From: Kitasatospora fiedleri
Lineage (GTDB): Bacteria; Actinomycetota; Actinomycetes; Streptomycetales; Streptomycetaceae
NCBI RefSeq assembly: GCF_948472415.1
Contig: NZ_OX419519.1
Coordinates: 5,671,001-5,735,000 of the forward strand
Direction of reading: 5' to 3'
Length of the DNA: 64,000 bases
Shown here: positions 26,009 to 34,694 of the stretch, piece after piece
Position numbering within the stretch: position 1 is the stretch's first letter
Layout of the letters: every line of letters begins with the position of its first letter
The notes under the pieces: model-generated
Databases searched by the model: none
The model's input: only the letters and a program-made list of their open reading frames with translations
What the model was told of the DNA's origin: nothing
Program-made: the position numbers and the translations under genes

Positions 26009-27391
26009 TCAGCCCCGCCCGGCCGCCCGCCCGGCCGCCCACGCGGCGGCGTGCCGGACCAGCCGGGCGGGCAGCGCGGGCGCGCCGGTCCAGTGCAGGT
26101 GCAGGTAGGAGGCGTGCACCGAGCCGTGCAGGTGGCCCTCGGTGTGCGGGCCGGCGGGGGTGCGCCAGCCCCAGGCGGGGGACGGGCCGGCCGCCGGGTC
26201 GGTGGCGGTGCGGTGGAACTCGTGGCCGCGCACCCGGGTGCCGGCCGCCGCCAGCGGCGAGTCGGCGAGCGCCACCGCCTCCCGGTAGCCGAGGGTCAGC
26301 CGGGGCGTCATCCGGGCCGTGGAGTCCAGCACCCCGCACATCGGCAGGCCGTCCAACTCCCGTCCCAGGTACAGCAGTCCGGCGCACTCGCCGACCACCG
26401 GCGCACCGCTCGCGGCCAGGTCGGCGACCGCCCCGCGCAGCGCCGCGTTGGCGCTCAGCTCGGTGACGTACACCTCGGGGAAGCCGCCGCCGATCACCAG
26501 CGCGGCCGTCCGCTCGGGCAGCCGCTCGTCGTGCAGCGGGTCGAACGGCACCACCTCGGCCCCGGCGGCGGCCAGCAGTTCGGCGTTCTCCGCGTACGAG
26601 AAGGAGAACGCCGCGCCGCCCGCCAGCGCGACCCGCGGCCGGGGCCCGGTGAGCGGCTCGACCTCGGCCGCCGGGTCCCAGGGCGCGGCGGACAGCGGCG
26701 GGGCGGTGCGGGCCAGCGCCAGCACCGCGTCCAGGTCCACGGACCGGCCGACGAGTTCGCCCATCTCGCGCACCGCCCGCAGCGCCTCGGCGGAACGCTC
26801 CACGGCCGGGACCAGGCCCAGGTGCCGGGACGGCGTGTCGACCGCCCCGGCCCGGCGCACCGCGCCCAGCACCGGCACCCCGGAGCCCTCCTCCAGGGCT
26901 TCGCGCAGCAGCGTCTCGTGCCGGTCGGAGGCGACCTTGTTCAGGATCACCCCGGCCAGCCGGACCTCCGGGTCCCAGGACGCGAAGCCGTGCACCAGCG
27001 CCGCCACCGAGCGGGACTGCGAGGAGGCGTCCACCACCAGCACCACCGGCGCCCGCAGCAGCTTCGCCACCTGCGCCGTGGACGCCAGTTCGCCCCGCCC
27101 GGCCGCCCCGTCGTACAGGCCCATCACGCCCTCGACCACCGCGACGTCCGCCCCGGCCGCGCCGTGCGCGAACAGCGGGGCGATCCGCTCCGGGCCGCTC
27201 ATCCAGGCGTCCAGGTTGCGGCCCGGGCGCCCGGCGGCCAGCGCGTGGTAGCCGGGGTCGATGTAGTCCGGGCCGACCTTGTGCGGGGAGACCGCCAGCC
27301 CGCGCGCGGCCAGCGCCGCGATCAGTCCGGTGGCCACCGTGGTCTTGCCCGCCCCCGAGGAGGGCGCGGCGACCACCAGGCGGGGTATCAC
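26009..27391 (-). CDS. cobB: Cobyrinate/hydrogenobyrinate a,c-diamide synthase
   Basis: 460 residues. Amidates the a and c side chains of the corrin ring with glutamine and ATP. N-terminal P-loop APSSGAGKTT and the DYIDPGYHALA segment; C-terminal class I glutamine amidotransferase with the nucleophile cysteine in VVGECAGLLYLG and the late GHEFHRT histidine. The start is ambiguous: GTG 27391 leads directly into IPRLVVAAP, while a TTG at 27400 adds three residues; I take GTG. Last gene of the cobalamin operon, 13 bases after cobO. Confidence 0.93.
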   Translation of the reverse strand: MIPRLVVAAPSSGAGKTTVATGLIAALAARGLAVSPHKVGPDYIDPGYHALAAGRPGRNLDAWMSGPERIAPLFAHGAAGADVAVVEGVMGLYDGAAGRGELASTAQVAKLLRAPVVLVVDASSQSRSVAALVHGFASWDPEVRLAGVILNKVASDRHETLLREALEEGSGVPVLGAVRRAGAVDTPSRHLGLVPAVERSAEALRAVREMGELVGRSVDLDAVLALARTAPPLSAAPWDPAAEVEPLTGPRPRVALAGGAAFSFSYAENAELLAAAGAEVVPFDPLHDERLPERTAALVIGGGFPEVYVTELSANAALRGAVADLAASGAPVVGECAGLLYLGRELDGLPMCGVLDSTARMTPRLTLGYREAVALADSPLAAAGTRVRGHEFHRTATDPAAGPSPAWGWRTPAGPHTEGHLHGSVHASYLHLHWTGAPALPARLVRHAAAWAAGRAAGRG

Positions 27392-27404
27392 GTCGTTCAA
27401 CTCG

Positions 27405-28010
27405 CTACCACTCGATACCGCGCTGGCCCTTGCGGCCCGCGTCCATCGGATGCTTCACCTTGGTCATCTCGGTGACCAGGTCGGCCAGTTCGAGCAGCGG
27501 CTCGGGCGCGTACCGGCCGGTCACCACCACGTGCTGGCTGCCCGGGCGGTCCCGCAGCACCCCGACCACCTCGGCCACGTCGATCCACCCCCAGTGCAGC
27601 GGGTAGGTGAACTCGTCCAGCACGTAGAACCGGTACGTCTCGGCCGCCAGGTCCCGCTTGACCTGTTCCCAGCCCTCCCGGGCCGCCTCCTCGGAGGACT
27701 CGATGTCGCGCTGCACCCAGGACCAGCCCGAGCCCATCTTGTGCCAGGCCACCGTGCCGCCCTGCCCGGACTCGCCGAGCACCCGCAGCGCGTTCTCCTC
27801 GCCGACCTTCCACTTGGCCGACTTCACGAACTGGAACACCCCGACCGGCCAGCCCTGGTTCCAGGCCCGCAGCGCCATCCCGAACGCCGCCGTGGACTTC
27901 CCCTTGCCCGGCCCGGTGTGCACCGCCGTGATCGGCAGCGTCCGCCGCTGCCGGGTGGTCAGCCCGTCGTCCGGGACGTTCTCCGCCACTCCCTTGGGCA
28001 TGTCGCTCAC
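27405..28010 (-). CDS. cobO: Corrinoid adenosyltransferase
   Basis: 201 residues, the CobO/BtuR family. Transfers adenosyl from ATP to the cobalt of cob(I)yrinate a,c-diamide. The P-loop is TGPGKGKSTAAFG; the corrin-side segments VFQFVKSAKW and YVLDEFTYPLHWGW and the final MTKVKHPMDAGRKGQRGIEW are family hallmarks. It starts with GTG overlapping the chelatase stop (GTGA); an ATG three codons in is possible. Between the chelatase and cobB genes. Confidence 0.95.
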   Translation of the reverse strand: MSDMPKGVAENVPDDGLTTRQRRTLPITAVHTGPGKGKSTAAFGMALRAWNQGWPVGVFQFVKSAKWKVGEENALRVLGESGQGGTVAWHKMGSGWSWVQRDIESSEEAAREGWEQVKRDLAAETYRFYVLDEFTYPLHWGWIDVAEVVGVLRDRPGSQHVVVTGRYAPEPLLELADLVTEMTKVKHPMDAGRKGQRGIEW

Positions 28011-30100
28011 GCCGCCTTTCGCATCGTCGTCATGGTCGTCCGGGTCTCCCGCACCAGCGAGGCCACGCCCTCGGCCCGCAGTTCCTCCAGGCTCACCGCG
28101 TCACCGTTCAGGTGCGCCGCCAACTCGCGTGCCAGGCCCAGCCGGACGGGGCCGGACTCGCAGTCCAGCACCACCGCGGCCACGCCCTGCGCGGCCAGCA
28201 GCCCGGCCGCCCGGCGGGCCCGCGCCAGCGCGTCCTTGCCGCCGGTGGCCCGGCCGTCGGTCACCACCACCAGCAGCGGACGCCGGTCCGGGTCGCGCAG
28301 CCGCTCCACCCGCAGCACCTCGTGCGCCCGCAGCAGGCCCGCCTCCAACGGCGTCCGGCCGCCGGTCGGCAGCTGCTCCAGCCGGGCCGCGCCCACCTCC
28401 ACCGAGGAGGTCGGCGGCAGTGCCAGCTCCGCGTCCGCGCCCCGGAAGGTCACCATGCCGATCTTGTCGCGCCGCTGGTAGGCGTCCATCAGCAGCGACA
28501 GCACAGCGCCCTTGACGGCCGTCATCCGCTGCCGGGCCGCCATCGACCCCGAGGCGTCCACCACGAACAGCACCAGGTTCGACTCCCGCCCCCGGCGGAC
28601 CTGCTCGCGCAGGTCGTCCCGGCGCAGCACCAGCGCCCGGCCGCTGCGCCCGCGCGCCGCCTGGTGCGGCGCCGCCGCGCGCAGCGTCGCGCTCAGGTGC
28701 AGCCGGGAGAGCCGGCCCCGCGGGCGGCGCGCCCGGATGGTGTGCCCGGCGTCCGTCTCGGCGGGGGAGCGGCGACCCTGCGCGCCCCGTCCCGTCCCGT
28801 CCACCTTGAACAGCCGCGTCCGGTAGGGCTGTTCGGACGCCACCGGCGCCGACTCCCGCCCGCCGCCCGGGCGCTGCCGCGGCGGGGCGGGCGCCTCGGT
28901 CGGACCCTCCTGCGCGGGCAGGTCGTCGGGACCGGACGGCTCCGGCGCGCCGCCACCGCCGTCCGGCCCGCCGCCGTCGCCGCCGTCGCCGCCGTCCGGG
29001 CCGCCACCGTTCTCCGGTCCGCCGCCGTCCGGGCCACCGTCCGGGCCGTCGTCCTCCGGCGGGCCCTGGGGCTCCTCCGGCTCCTCCGGCCGGTGCTCGG
29101 CCAGCGTCCGGTCCAACTGCTCCTCGTCCAGCCCGGGCGCGTCGAACGGGTTGCGCCGCCGCCGGTGCGGCAGCGCCAGCCGGGCGGCGGTGCGGACGTC
29201 CTCCTCCCGCACCTCGGTGCGGCCCGCCCAGGCGGCCAGCGCCACCGCCGTGCGCGCCATCACGATGTCCGCCCGCAGGCCGTCCACCTCGAACGCCGCG
29301 CAGACGGCGGTGATCTGACGCAGCGCCAGGTCGGAGAGCTCCACCTGCGGCAGCAACTCCCGGGCGGCGGTGATCCGTTCGGCCAGTTCCCGCTCCCGGT
29401 CGGCCCAGCGCGCCGCGAAGCCGGTCGGGTCGGCGTCGTAGCCGAGCCGCCGGCGCACCACCTCGGCGCGCTCGTCCGCGTCCCGGGTCGCCGCGACCTC
29501 CACCGTCAGGCCGAACCGGTCCAGCAGCTGCGGGCGCAGCTCGCCCTCCTCCGGGTTCATCGTCCCGACCAGCAGGAACCGCGCCGCGTGCCGCACCGAC
29601 ACGCCCTCGCGCTCCACGTACGAGCGGCCCATCGCCGCCGCGTCCAGCAGCAGGTCCACCAGGTGGTCCTGGAGCAGGTTCACCTCGTCGATGTACAGCA
29701 CCCCGCGGTGCGCCTTCGCCAGCAGGCCCGGCTCGTACGCCTTCACGCCCTCGGCCAGCGCCCGCTCCAGGTCCAGCGAGCCGACCACTCGATCCTCGGA
29801 GACGCCCACCGGCAACTCCACCAGGAACGCGGGCCGTTCGGCACCCGCCGCCCCCTGGTGCGGCCCGTCCGGGCACTGCGGGTCCACCGCCGCCGGGTCG
29901 CAGGCGAACCGGCAGCCCGCCACCACGTCGATCGACGGCAGCAGCCCCGCCAGGGCCCGCACCATCGTCGACTTCGCGGTCCCCTTCTCGCCGCGCACCA
30001 GCACCCCGCCCACGGCCGGCGAGACCGCGTTCAGCAGCAGCCCCAGCCGCAGGTCGTCCATGCCCACGATCGCCGTGAACGGATAACGGGCCTCGGTCAC
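28007..30100 (-). CDS. Fused AAA+ and VWA cobaltochelatase subunit (BchI-BchD type)
   Basis: 697 residues. Residues 1-330 are a BchI/CobS-like AAA+ motor: Walker A RGEKGTAKST, Walker B VLYIDEVNLL, sensor GTMNPEEGELRPQLLDRFGL. Residues 340-460 are an acidic G/P/D/E-rich linker with GPDGGG repeats. The last 230 residues are a von Willebrand A domain with the MIDAS motif DASGSM, as in BchD/CobT. In actinomycetes this protein works with CobN to insert cobalt; CobN is not in this window. GTG start overlaps the cobQ stop by four bases, and its stop overlaps cobO. Confidence 0.92.
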   Translation of the reverse strand: MTEARYPFTAIVGMDDLRLGLLLNAVSPAVGGVLVRGEKGTAKSTMVRALAGLLPSIDVVAGCRFACDPAAVDPQCPDGPHQGAAGAERPAFLVELPVGVSEDRVVGSLDLERALAEGVKAYEPGLLAKAHRGVLYIDEVNLLQDHLVDLLLDAAAMGRSYVEREGVSVRHAARFLLVGTMNPEEGELRPQLLDRFGLTVEVAATRDADERAEVVRRRLGYDADPTGFAARWADRERELAERITAARELLPQVELSDLALRQITAVCAAFEVDGLRADIVMARTAVALAAWAGRTEVREEDVRTAARLALPHRRRRNPFDAPGLDEEQLDRTLAEHRPEEPEEPQGPPEDDGPDGGPDGGGPENGGGPDGGDGGDGGGPDGGGGAPEPSGPDDLPAQEGPTEAPAPPRQRPGGGRESAPVASEQPYRTRLFKVDGTGRGAQGRRSPAETDAGHTIRARRPRGRLSRLHLSATLRAAAPHQAARGRSGRALVLRRDDLREQVRRGRESNLVLFVVDASGSMAARQRMTAVKGAVLSLLMDAYQRRDKIGMVTFRGADAELALPPTSSVEVGAARLEQLPTGGRTPLEAGLLRAHEVLRVERLRDPDRRPLLVVVTDGRATGGKDALARARRAAGLLAAQGVAAVVLDCESGPVRLGLARELAAHLNGDAVSLEELRAEGVASLVRETRTTMTTMRKAA

Positions 30101-31644
30101 TTGGCACTCCCCATCTCCAGTGGGGCCGGAGCCCCGGGCGGCACGAACGGCAGACCCGCCGGTGCCCCGTTCTCGATCAGCTTCCACAGCGCGTCCGTGT
30201 CGGCGTGCTCCGCGACCAAGTCGCCCAGTGCGTCCAGCCGTTGTTCGCGGGCGGCGGCGAAGCAGGTGTCCGGCGCCGGGACGAAGGACCGCCCGGCGGC
30301 GCGGGCCGCCTCGGCCAGGAACGCCCGCCGGAACGCGTCGTTCTCCAGCACGCCGTGCCAGGTCGTCCCCCACACCGCGCCGGTGCGGCAGCCGTCCAGC
30401 GGTCGGCCGGCGGCGTCCGCGACGAACGGCTCGCCGCCCTCCACCGCCACCACGCCGTGGTGGATCTCGTACCCCTCCACCCGCTCGCCCAGCGCCACCC
30501 CCGACGGCCGGGCCAGCACCTTCTCGGCGCCGAACACCACCCGGGTCGGCAGCAGCCCCAGGCCGTCCACCGCACCGGCCTTCGACTCCACCTCGTCGAC
30601 GATCTCCCGCCCCAGCATCTGGTACCCGCCGCACACCCCCAGCACCGGCAGCCCCGCCGCGACCCGGGCCGCCAGCGGCTCCGCCAGCCCCTGCGCCCGC
30701 AGCCACGCCAGGTCGGCGACGGTGGCCCGGGTGCCCGGCAGCACCACCAGGTCGGCGTCGGCCAGCTCCTCCGGGCGGGTCGCCCAGCGCACCAGCACGC
30801 CCGGCTCCTGCGCCAGCGCGTCCACGTCCGTGAAGTTCGACAGCCGCGGGAAGCGCACCACCGCGACCCGCAGCACCTGCGCCCCCACCGGCGCGCCCGC
30901 CGCCGGGCGCGCCGCGACCGAAGCCAGGTCCAGCGAGTCCTCCGCGTCCAGCCACAGCCCCTGGAGCATCGGGAACGTCCCCAGCACCGGGCGGCCGGTC
31001 AGCTGCCGCAGCATCTCCAGGCCCGGCGCCAGCAGCCGGGCGTCCCCGCGGAACTTGTTGACCAGCCACCCCGCGACCAGCGACTGGTCGTCCGGCGACA
31101 GCAGCGCCAGCGTCCCGAACATCGACGCGAACACCCCGCCGCGGTCGATGTCCCCGACCACCACCACCGGCAGCCGGGCCGCCGAGGCCAGCCCCATGTT
31201 GGCGATGTCCCGGTCCCGCAGGTTGATCTCCGCCGGGGAGCCCGCGCCCTCGCACACCACCACGTCGAACCGCGACCGCAGGTCCGCCAGGCACTCCAGC
31301 GCCCGCTCCAGCAGGACGGGCTTGCGCTCCCGGTAGTCCAGCGCCCCGACCTCCGCCACCGCCCGCCCCAGCAGCACCACCTGACTGCGCCCGTCGGCCC
31401 CCGGCTTCAGCAGCACCGGGTTCATCGCCGCCTCCGGCGCCACCCCCGCCGCCTGCGCCTGCATCGCCTGCGCCCGCCCGATCTCCGCCCCGTCGACCGT
31501 CACGAAGGAGTTCAGCGACATGTTCTGCGCCTTGAACGGCGCCACCCGCACCCCCTGCCGGGCCAGCCACCGGCAGATCCCCGCCGTCACCACGCTCTTC
31601 CCCGCATCCGAGGTCGTACCGGCCACCAGCAGCGCGCCGTTCAC
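30097..31644 (-). CDS. cobQ: Cobyric acid synthase
   Basis: 515 residues. Amidates side chains b, d, e and g of adenosylcobyrinic acid diamide. P-loop-like start VAGTTSDAGKSVVTAG, the NMSLNSFVT segment, and the class I GATase domain with the nucleophile cysteine in VLGVCGGYQMLG and YEIHHG near the end. The GTG at 31644 has AAGGAG at ideal distance. It sits 148 bases after cbiB, and its stop overlaps the chelatase start. Confidence 0.95.
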   Translation of the reverse strand: MNGALLVAGTTSDAGKSVVTAGICRWLARQGVRVAPFKAQNMSLNSFVTVDGAEIGRAQAMQAQAAGVAPEAAMNPVLLKPGADGRSQVVLLGRAVAEVGALDYRERKPVLLERALECLADLRSRFDVVVCEGAGSPAEINLRDRDIANMGLASAARLPVVVVGDIDRGGVFASMFGTLALLSPDDQSLVAGWLVNKFRGDARLLAPGLEMLRQLTGRPVLGTFPMLQGLWLDAEDSLDLASVAARPAAGAPVGAQVLRVAVVRFPRLSNFTDVDALAQEPGVLVRWATRPEELADADLVVLPGTRATVADLAWLRAQGLAEPLAARVAAGLPVLGVCGGYQMLGREIVDEVESKAGAVDGLGLLPTRVVFGAEKVLARPSGVALGERVEGYEIHHGVVAVEGGEPFVADAAGRPLDGCRTGAVWGTTWHGVLENDAFRRAFLAEAARAAGRSFVPAPDTCFAAAREQRLDALGDLVAEHADTDALWKLIENGAPAGLPFVPPGAPAPLEMGSAK

Positions 31645-31792
31645 GGCAGGACTCCTTCACAACGGAGGGGAAGAGGGGAGGGCGCAGCGGCCCGGACGGG
31701 ACGCGGGAAACGACGGACGGAGGCGGGCGGTCCGCCGGAACGGGCCGGAGCCGGAGCCGGTCGCCCCGCCCGCGCGCGCCGCGCGCTCGGGT

Positions 31793-32731
31793 TCACCCGC
31801 GCCGCCCGGCCAGGACGGCCCGCGCGGCGAGCGTCGTGGCGAGGGCGAGCGCGCCGACCCGGCGCGAGAGGCGGCAGGCCCGTTCGATGTCGGGGGCGCC
31901 GACCGGCGGCAGCTCCGCGCCGAGGACCGGCCGGTGCTCGACCCGCTCGCCGTAGCGCAGCGTCCCGCCCAGCCGGACGCCCAGCGCGCCCGCGAACGCG
32001 GCCTCCGCCTGGCCCGCGTTGGGGCTCGGGTGCGCGGAGCCGTCCCGCCGCCAGACCCGCCAGGTCCGCCCGGGCGCGCCGGACGCGGCGACGGTGAGCA
32101 GCGCGGTCAGCCGGGCGCCCGGCCAGCCCGCGACGTCGTCCAGCCGGGCCGCGGCCCAGCCGAAGCGGCGGTAGCGCGCCGACCGGTGCCCGACCATCGC
32201 GTCCAGCGTGTTGACGGCCCGGAAGGCCAGCAGCCCCGGCACGCCCGCCACGCCGCCCCACACCAGGGCGTTGACCACCGCGTCGGCGGTGTTCTCGGCG
32301 ACCGACTCGACCACCGCCCGGGCCACCTGCCGCTCGTCCAGGCCGGACGGGTCGCGCCCGCACAGGTGCGGCAGCCGCTCCCGGGCCCCGGCCAGGTCGC
32401 CGTCCGCCAGCGAGCGCCCGATCGTCCGGGCCTCCCGGGTCAGCGACGTCCCGCCCAGCACCGTGAAGGCCGCCGCGGCGGCCAGCGCCCCCGCCGCGAG
32501 CGGCGAGCGCCGCGCCGCCCGGACGGCCAGCCCCGCGCCGCCCGCGACCGCGCCGACCGCGAGCGCGGTGTGCAGCGCCCCGGCCCCGCGGTGGTCGTGC
32601 CACAGGCTGCGCTCCAGCCGGGCCGCGGCGGTGCCGAACAGGGCGACGGGGTGGCCGCGCCGGGGATCTCCGAACCGGGCGTCCGCGAGGTATCCCGCGG
32701 CCGCGCCCACCAGGTACGGGGCTGCCCCCAT
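31793..32731 (-). CDS. cbiB: Adenosylcobinamide-phosphate synthase
   Basis: 312 residues, multi-pass membrane protein of the CbiB/CobD family, which attaches (R)-1-aminopropan-2-ol or its phosphate to adenosylcobyric acid. Family segments: LADARFGDPRRGHPVALFG, VVESVAENTADAVVNALVWG, RAVNTLDAMVGHRSARYRRFGW and HPSPNAGQAEAAFAGALGVRLGG. GTGAGGA precedes the ATG. It is the first gene behind the cobalamin riboswitch. Confidence 0.94.
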   Translation of the reverse strand: MGAAPYLVGAAAGYLADARFGDPRRGHPVALFGTAAARLERSLWHDHRGAGALHTALAVGAVAGGAGLAVRAARRSPLAAGALAAAAAFTVLGGTSLTREARTIGRSLADGDLAGARERLPHLCGRDPSGLDERQVARAVVESVAENTADAVVNALVWGGVAGVPGLLAFRAVNTLDAMVGHRSARYRRFGWAAARLDDVAGWPGARLTALLTVAASGAPGRTWRVWRRDGSAHPSPNAGQAEAAFAGALGVRLGGTLRYGERVEHRPVLGAELPPVGAPDIERACRLSRRVGALALATTLAARAVLAGRRG

Positions 32732-32776
32732 GGCGTTGTGTCCTCACTCAGGGTCCGCGCCCCGGATCGACGGAAC

Positions 32777-32888
32777 GGGGGCCAGAGTCTCCTGACTTCC
32801 GGTCACCCCGCGCGGGGTGTTCCGGTCACAGTGGCGGGACCGCGCCGGACTCGCACCGGCTTCCTCTGCTTGCCTCCGTTTGGCCCGA
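32777..32888 (-). promoter_or_regulatory. Cobalamin riboswitch
   Basis: On the minus strand, 46 bases before cbiB. The GCCACTG B12 box is at 32829-32835. Upstream of it lie GAAGCCGGTGCGAGTCCGG and downstream GAAGTCAGGAGACT, both hallmarks of the element. The closing P1 helix pairs GGGCCA (32881-32886) with TGGCCC (32779-32784). It should shut down the cbiB-cobQ-chelatase-cobO-cobB operon when adenosylcobalamin is plentiful. Confidence 0.93.
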
Positions 32889-32993
32889 AGATCCCACCAC
32901 GCCCGCTTCGGGGCAGTCAACCGAGCCGGCGGAGGGTTTGGTCACACCCCGGACCGGGCCCCGCCGGGCGGGTCGGCGGGGCAAGGTGCCAGC

Positions 32994-33512
32994 TCAGGAG
33001 GGGTGTGCGGCGGGCGCGCCGGCGCCGCCCTCCCGGCCGTCCCGGTGGTCCGGGCCGTCCGGGCCGTCGCGCAGCGAGCGGACCATGCTCCGCAGGCTCC
33101 GGAGCGCGTCCGACCGCTCGGCCTCGGTCATGCCCGCCAGCATCCTGACCTCGACGGACCGGACCGCCGCGCTGGCCCGCTCCAGGCTCCGCCGCCCCCG
33201 GGGGGTGAGCCGGGCGGGCAGGGCCTTCCCGACCGGGGGCTCCGCGGGCCTGGTCACGTAGCCGTCCCGCTCCAGGTTCTGGAGCAGCACGTTCATCGAC
33301 TGCCGGGTCACGAACGCGCCGCGCGCCAGCTCGGAGTTGGACAGGCCCGGCCGCTGGGCCAGCAGTTCGAGGCAGGAGTAGTGCGTCACCGTCATGCCGA
33401 GCGGCCGCAGCACCTCCTCCATGGCCGAGCGCAGGACGCTCGACGCCTCCTTCAGCAGGTAGCCCAGTGAGCTGTCCAGGTCGATGCCGGGGCCGGGGCC
33501 GCTTTGACTCAT
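32994..33512 (-). CDS. MarR family transcription regulator
   Basis: 172 residues with the winged helix at 45-110 (LELLAQRPGLSNSELARGAFVTRQSMNVLLQNLERDGYV, then a basic wing). The last 20 residues are a D/G/P-rich tail. MarR proteins repress or activate in response to small ligands or oxidants. The gene is divergent from the glyoxalase-fold gene, and the 63-base gap holds two identical inverted repeats, one over its own start codon, so autorepression and control of the neighbour are likely. Confidence 0.92.
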   Translation of the reverse strand: MSQSGPGPGIDLDSSLGYLLKEASSVLRSAMEEVLRPLGMTVTHYSCLELLAQRPGLSNSELARGAFVTRQSMNVLLQNLERDGYVTRPAEPPVGKALPARLTPRGRRSLERASAAVRSVEVRMLAGMTEAERSDALRSLRSMVRSLRDGPDGPDHRDGREGGAGAPAAHPS

Positions 33513-33528
33513 GTCAGTAGTCTGACAT
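33511..33528. promoter_or_regulatory. MarR operator 1
   Basis: Perfect inverted repeat ATGTCAG-N4-CTGACAT. Its left end includes the A and T of the MarR start codon, so a bound repressor would block initiation or transcription there. Confidence 0.85.
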
Positions 33529-33538
33529 ACGTTGGTGC

Positions 33539-33556
33539 GTGTCAGGAATCTGACAC
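33539..33556. promoter_or_regulatory. MarR operator 2
   Basis: Perfect inverted repeat GTGTCAG-N4-CTGACAC, the same core as the site at 33511, with centres 28 bases apart. It lies 20 bases before the glyoxalase-fold gene start. Confidence 0.85.
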
Positions 33557-33575
33557 GAAGGAAAGGAGCACCGCC

Positions 33576-33944
33576 ATGCCCGCCACCGGCCCCGACTTCC
33601 TCTCGCTGCAGGCCCGCGACCTCGCCGCCTCGCAGGCGTTCTACGAGCGCTACCTCGGCCTCGTCCGCTCACCCGCCGGACCGCCGCACGCCGTCGTCTT
33701 CGCGACCCGGCCGATCGCGTTCGCCCTCCGCGAGCTCGTCCCCGGCACCGACCTCGACTCCGCCGCCCGGCCCGGCATCGGCACCGCGATCTGGCTGCAC
33801 GCCACCGACGTCCAGACCGTCCACGACGCCCTCGCCGCCGACGGCCACACCATCGTCTCCGCGCCGATCGACGGCCCCTTCGGCCGGACCTTCACCTTCG
33901 CCGACCCCGACGGCTACCACGTCACCCTCCACGACCGCGCCTGA
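33576..33944 (+). CDS. Glyoxalase/bleomycin-resistance fold (VOC) protein
   Basis: 122 residues, one vicinal-oxygen-chelate domain. Two beta-alpha-beta-beta-beta halves are visible: LSLQARDLAASQAFYERYLGL in the first, AIWLHATDVQTVHDALAADG and TFTFADPDGYHVTLHD in the second. Metal-binding positions look incomplete, so it may bind a ligand rather than catalyse. GGAAAGGAG precedes ATG. It is divergent from the MarR regulator, which probably represses it. Confidence 0.87.
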   Translation: MPATGPDFLSLQARDLAASQAFYERYLGLVRSPAGPPHAVVFATRPIAFALRELVPGTDLDSAARPGIGTAIWLHATDVQTVHDALAADGHTIVSAPIDGPFGRTFTFADPDGYHVTLHDRA

Positions 33945-34056
33945 GACCGCGCCCGAACCCGCGTCCGACCGGCCGGCGGCTCGGCCTCCGCGTGCGAGCG
34001 GCTGGTCCCGGGGGAGCGGGGACGGCCCGCGCGCGCCAACTCGCCAGCCTCGACGC

Positions 34057-34374
34057 ATGATGACCTGCGTAGTGGAGTACGTGATCGATCCGGCGCAGAT
34101 CGAAGCCTTCGAGAGGTTCGGGCGCCGCTGGATGGAGTTGGTCAACCGGCACGGCGGCACGCACCACGGCTACTTCCTGCCGGCGGAGGGCGCCAGCGAC
34201 AAGGCGCTCGCCCTCTTCAGCTTCCCCAGCCTCGCAGCCTACGAGCAGTACCGGACCCTGTTCGGCAAGGACCCCGATTTCGTCGAAGCGGACCGCATCA
34301 GGGACGACAGCGGCTGCGTCCTGCGCTACGAACGCACCTTCATGCGCCCGCTCCTGCCGGACCCCTCCCCGTGA
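34057..34374 (+). CDS. NIPSNAP-family small protein
   Basis: 105 residues with a ferredoxin-like dimeric alpha-beta barrel pattern: VVEYVIDPAQIEAFERFGRRW at the start and ALFSFPSLAAYEQYRTLFGKDPDF later, matching the NIPSNAP domain. Function unknown in bacteria. Two adjacent ATGs (34057, 34060) and no clear ribosome site, so the exact start is uncertain. It is 112 bases after the VOC gene on the same strand. Confidence 0.8.
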   Translation: MMTCVVEYVIDPAQIEAFERFGRRWMELVNRHGGTHHGYFLPAEGASDKALALFSFPSLAAYEQYRTLFGKDPDFVEADRIRDDSGCVLRYERTFMRPLLPDPSP

Positions 34375-34694
34375 CCCGGGACGGACATCCTCCCGCGCCC
34401 CCGCCGCCGCCCTTCCGGCGCCGGCACACCGCGGGCCTCGGCCCTGCCGCTCCTGCCCGACGGACCGGCAGATCCCGGCTGCCTCACCGGCCGGACCACC
34501 CACGATCCGACCGGGCGGTCGCCATCGGACCGCGTACGGCAGCGAAGCGCCGGACCTGAAGGCCGTCCGCGCCCGGTCAATCCCGGGTGCGACGACCGCG
34601 CCGTCCCGTCACCCGCCGCGCCGCCCCGATTCGCCGTCCGTCCTGCGGGCAGGTGGACTGGGAGGACAGGACCGCCAGGACCCGGGAGACCGCC
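34375..34694. other. 320-base gap without a convincing gene
   Basis: Only short shadow frames rich in R and P on both strands. It should contain the promoter of the hydrolase gene at 34695. No hairpin or repeat stood out. Confidence 0.55.

Noticed and set aside
26009..32888. Antibiotic biosynthetic cluster in the cobalamin region
   Set aside because: Every gene fits cobalamin synthesis; no PKS, NRPS or terpene genes are present in the window.
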